Part shown: one piece after another, positions 1-5,830 of the stretch
Layout: each line of letters opens with the position of its first letter
Numbering within the stretch: the first letter of the stretch is position 1
Source: Casp-actino8 sp001510335
GTDB taxonomy: Bacteria > Actinomycetota > Acidimicrobiia > Acidimicrobiales > Ilumatobacteraceae
NCBI GenBank assembly: GCA_027729635.1
Contig: JAQCEM010000033.1
Span: 1-22,081, forward strand
Length of the DNA stretch: 22,081 bases
Direction of reading: 5' to 3'
Program-made: the position numbers and the translations under genes
The notes under the pieces: model-generated
Databases searched by the model: none
What the model was told of the DNA's origin: nothing
The model's input: only the letters and a program-made list of their open reading frames with translations

Positions 1-1
1 G

Positions 2-151
2 GTGACCCGAGAAGTTGGCGATGATCTTCCTGCCGATCGTGCCATCTTGCGCCACATCGTGCGCGACCTGAATCAAAATGTTGGTGTCTACGCCAAGGTC
101 ACCAAACCCGGCACCATCAAAACCACCGACCAACTCACATTCCTCCCGTGA
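2..151 (+). CDS. C-terminal fragment of a MOSC-domain-like protein
   Basis: An open frame enters from the left edge and ends at TGA 149-151, giving 49 visible residues. The end of the peptide reads NVGVYAKVTKPGTIKTTDQL. This resembles the closing strand of MOSC domains (the molybdenum-cofactor sulfurase C-terminal fold), where a 'GVYAxVxxPGxIxxGD' pattern is common. MOSC proteins carry sulfur or handle molybdenum-cofactor-linked substrates; with so little sequence no specific role can be given. The stop codon lies inside a long perfect palindrome that probably ends or protects the transcript. The call rests on one short motif and could be wrong, but the coding frame itself is well supported by its clean end. 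Confidence 0.5.
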   Translation: MTREVGDDLPADRAILRHIVRDLNQNVGVYAKVTKPGTIKTTDQLTFLP

Positions 152-202
152 TTCTGGTGTCGTTTTATTCGGTAATAGCGAATAAAACGACACCAGAATC
201 AC
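148..202. terminator. 24-bp perfect palindrome (7-nt loop) overlapping a stop codon
   Basis: Bases 148-171 are exactly reverse-complementary to 179-202, with the loop at 172-178. The left arm contains the TGA stop of the upstream gene. The hairpin sits between two convergent genes (ends at 151 and 255), so bidirectional termination or 3'-end protection is the simplest role. Neither side has a run of T, so it is not a textbook intrinsic terminator. Confidence 0.6.
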
Positions 203-254
203 AAGGTAAACCGCCGAGCGTAGAGAGGTCTGGCCAACGGGCAAATTGATATGT

Positions 255-1115
255 TTACTTGCTGATGTTGGGAATGGCGGTATTCAGTCCGCCAAAAGAT
301 GACCCACCATCTTGTCCGTTCAGAACTGCAAAGGGATCACGAATGTCGTCTTGGTATCCCAAGGCATATGACCCGAGTGAATAGCCCGCCAACTTTTGTA
401 CGTGAGCGGGAAGAGTTCGTGCGACTTCAGGTGGGCACGACAGGTACTGATTTTCTTCTTGACGTAACCAGCCAAGGATGTAATCAACATTCAATCCTCG
501 ACGAATTTGGTTTGATTGATTTGCTCCGCCGCCGTGAATCGTGCGGCCGGTGTAGATCACCACTGAACCTTTTGGCATCGTGGCGCCAACGGTGCGATGT
601 GTGTCGGCAATAGCTGCTGGCGGGTCGAGCAAGCTGTTTGGAATGATACGAGTAGCGCCATTTTCTTCGGTGAAATCGTCAAGCGCCCAAATTGTTGAAA
701 CCTCAACATCCATCTCTGGTGGAAATGGGAACATATTGAAACACCACTGATCGCGGTGTAGGCCCTGAGCTTGACCGCCCGGTCCGATGTTGATGATTTG
801 GGTGAGATGAAGTTGAAACGTGTCGGCGTAGGGACCAAGAATTCTCTTGGTGATGTCTAAAACGAGCGGGTGAGCCACCAGATCTACGGACGCACGAGAA
901 CGGGCTAGTAGTGCTCCGGTGCGCTTGGTAGTGCGACCGGTGAAGTCCTCGCTGCCGTAAGGAGTAGCCGCGATGTAGGGGTCCATCTCGTCCAATATCT
1001 GGTCGACAAGCTCAACGGGAGCAAGGTTCTCAATAATGACGCACCCGACGGTTTGCAGGGCTTGGGCGATGTCTTCGGCGGAAGCACTCGCAGCAAATCT
1101 CGGGATGACACTCAC
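255..1115 (-). CDS. Phytanoyl-CoA dioxygenase (PhyH) family Fe(II)/2-oxoglutarate oxygenase
   Basis: This 286-aa protein fits the PhyH family: non-haem iron oxygenases that use 2-oxoglutarate and O2 to hydroxylate small organic substrates in the cytoplasm. The double-stranded beta-helix core carries the iron ligands. H120 and D122 sit in 'GLHRDQW', the distal H194 in 'RTIHGGG', and an arginine at 205-206 would bind 2-oxoglutarate. 'NGATRIIPNS' (152-161) is the usual strand before the distal histidine. The start is GTG (1113-1115), chosen because a TACTCT hexamer on the minus strand lies exactly six bases upstream. It is divergent from the FAH-family gene, so the two may act on one substrate, but this is inference. 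The substrate is unknown; PhyH members act on very different molecules. Confidence 0.85.
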   Translation of the reverse strand: MSVIPRFAASASAEDIAQALQTVGCVIIENLAPVELVDQILDEMDPYIAATPYGSEDFTGRTTKRTGALLARSRASVDLVAHPLVLDITKRILGPYADTFQLHLTQIINIGPGGQAQGLHRDQWCFNMFPFPPEMDVEVSTIWALDDFTEENGATRIIPNSLLDPPAAIADTHRTVGATMPKGSVVIYTGRTIHGGGANQSNQIRRGLNVDYILGWLRQEENQYLSCPPEVARTLPAHVQKLAGYSLGSYALGYQDDIRDPFAVLNGQDGGSSFGGLNTAIPNISK

Positions 1116-1120
1116 ATTGT

Positions 1121-1127
1121 TAGAGTA
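1121..1127. promoter_or_regulatory. Symmetric -10 element shared by two divergent genes
   Basis: TAGAGTA reads TAGAGT on the plus strand (1121-1126) and TACTCT on the minus strand (1127-1122). The minus hexamer is followed by six bases and the GTG of the PhyH gene, predicting a leaderless mRNA. The plus hexamer would start a transcript near 1133, about 31 bases before the FAH-family ATG. The two -10 boxes occupy the same seven bases. Confidence 0.5.
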
Positions 1128-1163
1128 ACCACTGTCTCAATTGTCTGCAAGAACGGAAAATCT

Positions 1164-1994
1164 ATGTTTCGTCTCACCACTATCAATAATCGTTCGGCCA
1201 TTGAAGTCGATGGTGTCTTTCATGATCTAGCCAAAGTTGTTGGCGATGAATCATTGGCCGATCCGATGAATGCGATCGCACGATTTAGTGAGTTGCATTC
1301 GGCGAGTGACAAAGTCCGCTCATCTGGTTCGCCAGTGAGTGGTCCGATCGGCGTGTGTGTTCCGAATCCGAAAAAAGTTTTCGCAATCGGTCTGAATTAT
1401 CGTTCGCACGCGAGCGAGTCGGCAATGGAAGTTCCGCCGGCACCGTTAACGTTCACTAAGTTCCCATCGTGTTTAGTTGGCCCCAATGATGATGTGGTCC
1501 TGTCAGGACCATTGGTTGACTGGGAAGTAGAAATCGTTGTTGTCATCGGTAAGGGTGGCAAGAACATTGCCGAGTCATCATCGTGGAAGCATGTTGCCGG
1601 AATCACCCTTGGCCAAGACATCAGCGATCGTGCTGTTCAAATGACAGGACAGCCACCGCAGTTCAGCTTGGGTAAGAGCTTTGATACTTTCGGTCCGATC
1701 GGCCCGGTCATAGTTTCGGTTGACGCATTCAGTAACCCTGATGACATTGGTATTTGGTGTGATGTCGCGGGTCAGCGAATGCAAGAAGCCCGCACGACTG
1801 ATCTCATTTTCAATATTCCATTCTTGATTTCGTATCTCTCAAGTATTTGTACGCTTGAGCCCGGTGACATCATCTTCACGGGTACGCCTGATGGAGTTGG
1901 TGCCGCCCGTGGTCAGTTCTTGAAGGCTGGTGATGTGATTGATAGCGGTGCAGATGTCATCGGCACGCTACGCAATGTGTGCGTTGAGAAGTAA
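1164..1994 (+). CDS. Fumarylacetoacetate hydrolase (FAH) family protein
   Basis: The product is 276 aa, typical of two-domain FAH-family enzymes, which hydrolyse or decarboxylate beta-diketo or 2-oxo acids using Mg2+ or Mn2+. Recognisable motifs are 'AIGLNYRSHASES' (74-86), 'KFPSCLVGPND' (99-109), the metal-site acids in 'DWEVEI' (119-124), 'GQDISDR' (150-156), 'GKSFDTFGPIGP' (170-181) and 'FTGTPDGVG' (238-246). The frame is open back to 1053, but the extra 37 residues overlap the divergent gene and look unlike the family. The ATG at 1164 begins at the normal N-terminus and has a weak GGAAAA upstream. Such enzymes usually act late in catabolism of aromatic or sugar acids. The exact reaction cannot be told from the sequence. 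Confidence 0.9.
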   Translation: MFRLTTINNRSAIEVDGVFHDLAKVVGDESLADPMNAIARFSELHSASDKVRSSGSPVSGPIGVCVPNPKKVFAIGLNYRSHASESAMEVPPAPLTFTKFPSCLVGPNDDVVLSGPLVDWEVEIVVVIGKGGKNIAESSSWKHVAGITLGQDISDRAVQMTGQPPQFSLGKSFDTFGPIGPVIVSVDAFSNPDDIGIWCDVAGQRMQEARTTDLIFNIPFLISYLSSICTLEPGDIIFTGTPDGVGAARGQFLKAGDVIDSGADVIGTLRNVCVEK

Positions 1995-1998
1995 ACGA

Positions 1999-2032
1999 AC
2001 GCGCTAGTTCAGAAAACGCGCTAGATCAGAAA
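1999..2032. repeat. Tandem duplication of a 17-bp unit at a convergent junction
   Basis: Units 1999-2015 and 2016-2032 read ACGCGCTAGWTCAGAAA and differ only at 2008 (T) versus 2025 (A). The second unit contains the TGA stop of the dienelactone hydrolase gene; the first lies in the gap after the FAH-family stop. This looks like a small local duplication (replication slippage). Confidence 0.75.
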
Positions 2033-2727
2033 ACTTCAGCGAAGATATCGCGCATCGCCTGCCATGAACGCACATCGGCATTTTTGTTGTACAGCACTCC
2101 GGGACGTGAACCATCGGCTCCAGGATTGGTGAAACTGTGCTGTGCGCCCCCGTACACATTCATACGCCAGTCGGCTTTAGCGTCAGTCATTTCTTTTTCA
2201 AATGCAATGCGCTGATCGGGCGGAATCATTGGGTCATCTGCGCCGATGCACACTAAGACTTTTGCGGTGATCGCACCAGGAGCAACCTTGCTTGACGTGC
2301 TGAGGCCGGAGTGGAAGCCAACAATGGCGGCGAGGTCGGTTCCGGCACGAACGAGTTCGAGACACATCGTTCCGCCGAAGCAGTAACCAATTGCTGCGAT
2401 ACGAGAAGTGTCGACGCGGGGTTGGCTCAATAAAACATTGAGTCCAGCCTTCGCTCGCTTGAGTGTTTCATCAGGTGATGTGATGAGTGCCATCAATTTG
2501 GTCATCATGTCTTCAAGCGGCACCATCTTGCCACCGCCGTGATAGTCAAGAGCGAACGCCACAAAGCCAAGGGCTGCTAAACGATCTGCCTTGGTGAAAG
2601 TGTTTTCCGAAATTCCGGGGCCTTCATGGCATACCAAAACTCCTGGGGCTTTGTTGTCACCTTCGGGAAGCGCCAGGTAACCAATGTAAGTAACGCCTTC
2701 GAGTTCGTAACTGATGTGCTGTCCCAT
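2026..2727 (-). CDS. Dienelactone hydrolase family protein
   Basis: This 233-aa alpha/beta-hydrolase matches the length of dienelactone hydrolases, which open lactone rings such as those formed during chlorocatechol breakdown. The cysteine nucleophile variant of the triad is visible: C116 in 'GYCFGG', an aspartate at 164-165 in 'GADDPMIPP', and H197 in 'GGAQHSF'. 'HEGPG' (34-38) carries the glutamate that gates the nucleophile in this family. The gene is last in a minus-strand operon, three bases after the NUDIX stop, with GAAGGA as ribosome binding site inside the end of that gene. Many homologues hydrolyse other esters or lactones, so the substrate is open. Confidence 0.9.
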   Translation of the reverse strand: MGQHISYELEGVTYIGYLALPEGDNKAPGVLVCHEGPGISENTFTKADRLAALGFVAFALDYHGGGKMVPLEDMMTKLMALITSPDETLKRAKAGLNVLLSQPRVDTSRIAAIGYCFGGTMCLELVRAGTDLAAIVGFHSGLSTSSKVAPGAITAKVLVCIGADDPMIPPDQRIAFEKEMTDAKADWRMNVYGGAQHSFTNPGADGSRPGVLYNKNADVRSWQAMRDIFAEVF

Positions 2728-2730
2728 GAT

Positions 2731-3213
2731 TTATCCTTCGTTGGGTAATGATGCAATGAGTTTTGGCAAGACGTGAGGCCAAGAACTGCGTAGACCGGGG
2801 TGCAAATCAAATCCCTCAACAGTTGACAATGCAACCCAACGCACTTCGTCACTTTCGTAGTTCGCTTCGTGGGCCCCGACATCGCCAGTGACATGAGCAA
2901 TCACGGTGTCGTAGCGCCAGTTGCCATGGTCATCTGAATAGACATCTTTGACATCCAAGAAGCGCGGATCAATTCCGGCTTCTTCGTAAGATTCGCGAAC
3001 AGCGGCCTCAATGGAGTTTTCGTGTGAATCAAGTGCGCCCCCAGGAATAGCCCAGGTGCCGCCGCCGTGAGTCCAAGCGGCACGGAGTTGCAGCAACACG
3101 TGTGGTTCGCCCATATCAAAGCGCACCATCAATAATCCGGCTGCGCCATGAAGTCCCCAATGGCGATAGCCACAATTGCAAAATACCCAGCCGTCACCGT
3201 CACGTAAACCCAT
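2731..3213 (-). CDS. NUDIX hydrolase
   Basis: The protein is 160 aa with a perfect NUDIX box, G-x5-E-x7-REUXEEXGU. G59 starts 'GGALDSHE', E65 follows, R73-E74 begin 'RESYEEAGI', and E77/E78 are the metal-binding pair. These enzymes split nucleoside diphosphates linked to another group, in the cytoplasm. The short N-terminus has 'CNCGYRHWG' (12-20), possibly a remnant of a small metal-binding knuckle as in some zinc-ribbon NUDIX proteins; this is a guess. The frame is open to 3351, but the start at 3213 lies two bases after the stop of the transporter gene and removes a segment overlapping it. Coupled translation with the MFS gene is likely. The substrate cannot be predicted. Confidence 0.88.
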   Translation of the reverse strand: MGLRDGDGWVFCNCGYRHWGLHGAAGLLMVRFDMGEPHVLLQLRAAWTHGGGTWAIPGGALDSHENSIEAAVRESYEEAGIDPRFLDVKDVYSDDHGNWRYDTVIAHVTGDVGAHEANYESDEVRWVALSTVEGFDLHPGLRSSWPHVLPKLIASLPNEG

Positions 3214-3215
3214 GA

Positions 3216-4388
3216 TCAAGATGTTGGCACAGCAACGGGTGCTGAGCGATGCTCGGAACCCGCTAATGCCAAACCAAAAATGACAAGTAGCACCATCACA
3301 ATTGCAGTAATCGAAAAGGTGGTGCCGCGCCCGAGGTGCTCGTAGCTCCATCCGGCAAATGTCGCGGCGATACCACCAGTGAGAGTTTGTAGGCCGCCCA
3401 GTAATCCTTGGGCCCCGGCCTGACGTTCAGCGGAAGCGGCTTGAGCCATTGCGACTCCCGAGCTCGTCACAGTGAAGCCGTCGTTGATGATATGCAAAAG
3501 GAAGACACCCATCATCAGGTACGGACTCGGCAGTAATCCGTACATGACCATGCACGCTCCACCGATGAAGATTCCGATCGCACCAACTCGGTAGGCACCT
3601 TTGTTTTGAGCAAGCCGTCCGCCGATAGGTCCAAGGAAAATCATGGGAAGCGCAAACAGGCTCACGCCGGCATTGGCCATCCACTCAGGTCCATCAAGAT
3701 CATCCATCATAATTGACCACAACGAATCAAAGGTTCCGATCATAAAGAACAATGAGATACCGATCAGTATTGCTCCCGACACGGCAGGAATCTTGAGTAA
3801 GTCAAACGCGAGACGTTCGGTAGTTCGATCTGAAAGGGAGGTTTCTGGAACTCCAACGCGGCTCAAGATGATGGTCACGACGAAAACTGCAGTGCTGATG
3901 ATGACGAAGGGCGCAGCAATACCAATGGTGTCGACTGTTAATACTGAAATGACTGGTCCGAGTGCGAAACCAGCGATGTCAACGCTCAGCAACTTGCCAA
4001 TATTGCCACCCAAATTTTCGGGGTCAGAAACGATCACAATTTTTCGTAGTGCAGGTAGTGACATGCCGCCACCGATGCCCATCAGTAGACGGCCGATCAG
4101 CAGGAGGACAAAGTTTTGGCCAAAGCCCATGAATAAACAGCCGATGATGACCAATAAGAATCCAGTCATCATCAAAATTTTTGCGCGACCACGGTCGGCC
4201 AGTGGAGCAATGGAAATCTGGCTGAAGAATGCCGAAAAGAATCCGACCGCTAGTACGAGCCCAAGTCCTGATTCGCTAATCCCGTACTTGTCGCGATAAT
4301 CGTCCATCATCGTGAACATCACGCCATACGTGGACGACATCAATAGGGTGGCGAATTGAAGCGTACGAAAGAGTCGCTTCAAAGGCAT
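3216..4388 (-). CDS. Major facilitator superfamily (MFS) transporter
   Basis: The product is 390 aa, hydrophobic throughout, with about twelve predicted membrane helices, as expected for MFS secondary carriers. 'APLADRGRAKILM' (61-73) in the loop after helix 2 is a shortened MFS motif A (GxLaDrxGrkp). 'RLLMGIGGGM' (100-109) resembles the glycine-rich part of helix 4. The hydrophilic ends are short and there is no signal peptide. The gene is followed by NUDIX and dienelactone hydrolase genes at two- and three-base spacing, so it probably heads that operon. TAGGAT (minus strand, 4397-4402) lies eight bases upstream of the ATG and may be its own -10 box. Drug efflux and nutrient uptake are both possible. 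Confidence 0.88.
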   Translation of the reverse strand: MPLKRLFRTLQFATLLMSSTYGVMFTMMDDYRDKYGISESGLGLVLAVGFFSAFFSQISIAPLADRGRAKILMMTGFLLVIIGCLFMGFGQNFVLLLIGRLLMGIGGGMSLPALRKIVIVSDPENLGGNIGKLLSVDIAGFALGPVISVLTVDTIGIAAPFVIISTAVFVVTIILSRVGVPETSLSDRTTERLAFDLLKIPAVSGAILIGISLFFMIGTFDSLWSIMMDDLDGPEWMANAGVSLFALPMIFLGPIGGRLAQNKGAYRVGAIGIFIGGACMVMYGLLPSPYLMMGVFLLHIINDGFTVTSSGVAMAQAASAERQAGAQGLLGGLQTLTGGIAATFAGWSYEHLGRGTTFSITAIVMVLLVIFGLALAGSEHRSAPVAVPTS

Positions 4389-4424
4389 AGAAAAGAATCC
4401 TAGGTCTTGATCAGTGTGACGTAG

Positions 4425-4922
4425 TCAGTGTGATGGTGCGTGTGACGGTGCGTGTGCAGCAATCAGTGCGTCAAGCGCGTCGGCGCTTAGCTCTTCGAGC
4501 GCCGAACATGAATGCAAGACCTCAACAACATATGCATCGGGATGATGGGCGGCGATTGATCGCCAGGCATGAGCACCCTGACGTTCGGCGTTTGCCTGAA
4601 TGCGCAATTGGTCCCAGATGTCGTACGGGGCGAAAGCGTCGTAGTAGGTCTGCGTGGCTTGCGGGAGAGGGGCCAGGAGTTCATCGCTTAACGATTCGTC
4701 GAGAGCGAATGCTCCTTCAATACGATTCGCAATTTCGTCTTCGCTTTCTGCGCACTCAAAAAGAACGACCGCATGTTCGGGAAGCTGTTCGGCCCACAAG
4801 CGATAACGATTGGCGGCGCCTCGTTCAAGTAACGCTAAGAATCGAGGACGAGTACCATCGGGAACTTTCGAGATAAATGGACTCAGTAACTCGCCAAATC
4901 TTGGGATTTCTAACGCTGTCAT
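4425..4922 (-). CDS. Conserved-looking hypothetical protein with APSH tail repeat
   Basis: I do not recognise the family. The 165-aa product is acidic, soluble and mostly helical in appearance, with no signal peptide or membrane segment. It is rich in Leu, Ala and Glu, with short runs such as 'ESEDEIANRIEGAF' (58-71) and 'SALEELSADALDALIAAH' (139-156). It ends in a short tandem repeat, APSH-APSH, encoded by two 12-bp DNA repeats just before the stop. The start is the ATG at 4920-4922, with TAAGGT exactly six bases upstream on the minus strand, so the mRNA is probably leaderless. It is divergent from the TauD-type gene and 36 bases upstream of the MFS gene. Normal codon use and its own promoter argue it is real. 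Confidence 0.7.
   Translation of the reverse strand: MTALEIPRFGELLSPFISKVPDGTRPRFLALLERGAANRYRLWAEQLPEHAVVLFECAESEDEIANRIEGAFALDESLSDELLAPLPQATQTYYDAFAPYDIWDQLRIQANAERQGAHAWRSIAAHHPDAYVVEVLHSCSALEELSADALDALIAAHAPSHAPSH
4428..4451. repeat. Two 12-bp tandem repeats coding for APSH
   Basis: GTGTGATGGTGC (4428-4439) is followed directly by GTGTGACGGTGC (4440-4451), with one mismatch. A further GTGTGC starts a third, broken unit. The repeats encode the C-terminal APSH-APSH of the 165-aa protein on the minus strand. A 9-bp TCAGTGTGA also recurs at 4411 and 4425. Confidence 0.75.
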
Positions 4923-4928
4923 ATTTAA

Positions 4929-4947
4929 ACCTTAGAGCAGTTAGGGT
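4929..4947. promoter_or_regulatory. Divergent pair of leaderless promoters
   Basis: Only 31 bases separate the two divergent start codons. On the minus strand TAAGGT (4934-4929) is followed by six bases and the ATG of the 165-aa gene. On the plus strand TAGGGT (4942-4947) is followed by six bases and the ATG of the TauD-type gene. No room remains for 5' untranslated regions. Confidence 0.65.
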
Positions 4948-4953
4948 TGAGAT

Positions 4954-5799
4954 ATGCCAATCAGAGCCCAACCTTTGACGGGAGTATTTGCCGCTGAAGT
5001 TTCAGGAATTGATCTTGCCAGTCTGAGCGACCCTGATCTTGCCGAATTGCGGGTACTGATGTGCGAACACGAGGTACTTGTGGTGCGTGGTCAGTCCTTA
5101 GAGCCAGCCAAACAAAGTGCTTTCTCGAGTCGACTTGGGCCTTTTGGCGAGGTGCCCTTCATCGCGACAATGGACGAATTCCCCGAAGTCATTCGGGTCG
5201 TCAAAGAGGCCAATGAAGGCGCTGCTTTTAATTTTGGTGGTGCATGGCACTCGGACTTCTCGTTTCAGGCAGAACCACCGTCGTTCACAATTTTGTCGGC
5301 AGTTGATGTTCCAGCCTGGGGTGGTGACACATGTTTTGCCTCGATGACCGCGGCATGGAACGCTCTACATGAACCGATGCGCGAACGTCTTCAACAACTG
5401 AAAGCAGTTCATTCGGCTCGCGATGCGTACTCACCAAAAATGCAGGCACTGCATACCGGGATGAGCGGCATGAACATTGTGTGTGATGAGTCGGCCAACG
5501 AAAGTCAGGTTCACCCGTTGGTGCCGCGACACGCCGAAACTCGTCGGGAAGTTTTGTATTTCAATCGAGCGTACGTGCGCGATATTGAGAACATGCCACA
5601 CGATGAAGCACAGTCACTCATGGCGTTTTTGCACTTGCATACAACCGACGTGAAATTTATGTACCGACATCGCTGGCAGGCAGGTGATGTTGTGATTTGG
5701 GATAATCGTTCAACTCAACATGTGGCGTTGAATGATTACGCTGGGTTTCGTCGTGAGTTGCGGCGAACAACGATTGCTGGTGAATCACCGAAACGGTGA
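4954..5799 (+). CDS. TauD/TfdA family Fe(II)/2-oxoglutarate dioxygenase
   Basis: At 281 aa this has the usual TauD/TfdA length. The family couples 2-oxoglutarate oxidation to hydroxylation, often releasing sulfite, an aryl alcohol or an amine from the substrate. The iron triad is visible as H99 and D101 in 'GGAWHSDFSF' and H256 in 'NRSTQHVALNDY', followed by arginines at 267-271 for 2-oxoglutarate binding. 'GVFAAEVSGIDL' (10-21) is the typical N-terminal motif, and 'VVIWDNRSTQH' precedes the distal ligand as in taurine and 2,4-D dioxygenases. The start follows a TAGGGT box by exactly six bases. A terminator overlaps its stop, so it is probably monocistronic. Taurine itself is not indicated. 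Confidence 0.9.
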   Translation: MPIRAQPLTGVFAAEVSGIDLASLSDPDLAELRVLMCEHEVLVVRGQSLEPAKQSAFSSRLGPFGEVPFIATMDEFPEVIRVVKEANEGAAFNFGGAWHSDFSFQAEPPSFTILSAVDVPAWGGDTCFASMTAAWNALHEPMRERLQQLKAVHSARDAYSPKMQALHTGMSGMNIVCDESANESQVHPLVPRHAETRREVLYFNRAYVRDIENMPHDEAQSLMAFLHLHTTDVKFMYRHRWQAGDVVIWDNRSTQHVALNDYAGFRRELRRTTIAGESPKR

Positions 5800-5811
5800 C
5801 TTTTTACTTTT
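5785..5811 (+). terminator. Rho-independent terminator overlapping the stop codon
   Basis: TCACCG (5785-5790), loop AAA, and CGGTGA (5794-5799) form a 6-bp hairpin, followed by C and TTTTTACTTTT. The right arm contains the TGA stop of the TauD-type gene, and the left arm encodes its last residues. It separates this gene from the convergent DUF2207 gene ending at 5831. Confidence 0.65.
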
Positions 5812-5830
5812 AACAACCAGTATCTATTAA

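Noticed and set aside
1053..1163. Extended N-terminus of the FAH-family protein from the ATG at 1053
   Set aside because: It would overlap the divergent PhyH gene by 63 bases and adds 37 residues not typical of the family; the ATG at 1164 gives the normal N-terminus.
3214..3351. Extended NUDIX start at 3351
   Set aside because: The extra 46 residues lie within the MFS coding end and look non-protein-like (Cys- and His-rich shadow); the start at 3213 directly follows the MFS stop.
3643..4299. 218-aa open frame on the plus strand opposite the MFS gene
   Set aside because: It is a shadow of the transporter frame, rich in Pro, Ser, Met and Lys with no domain-like pattern, and the minus-strand product is a clear MFS protein.
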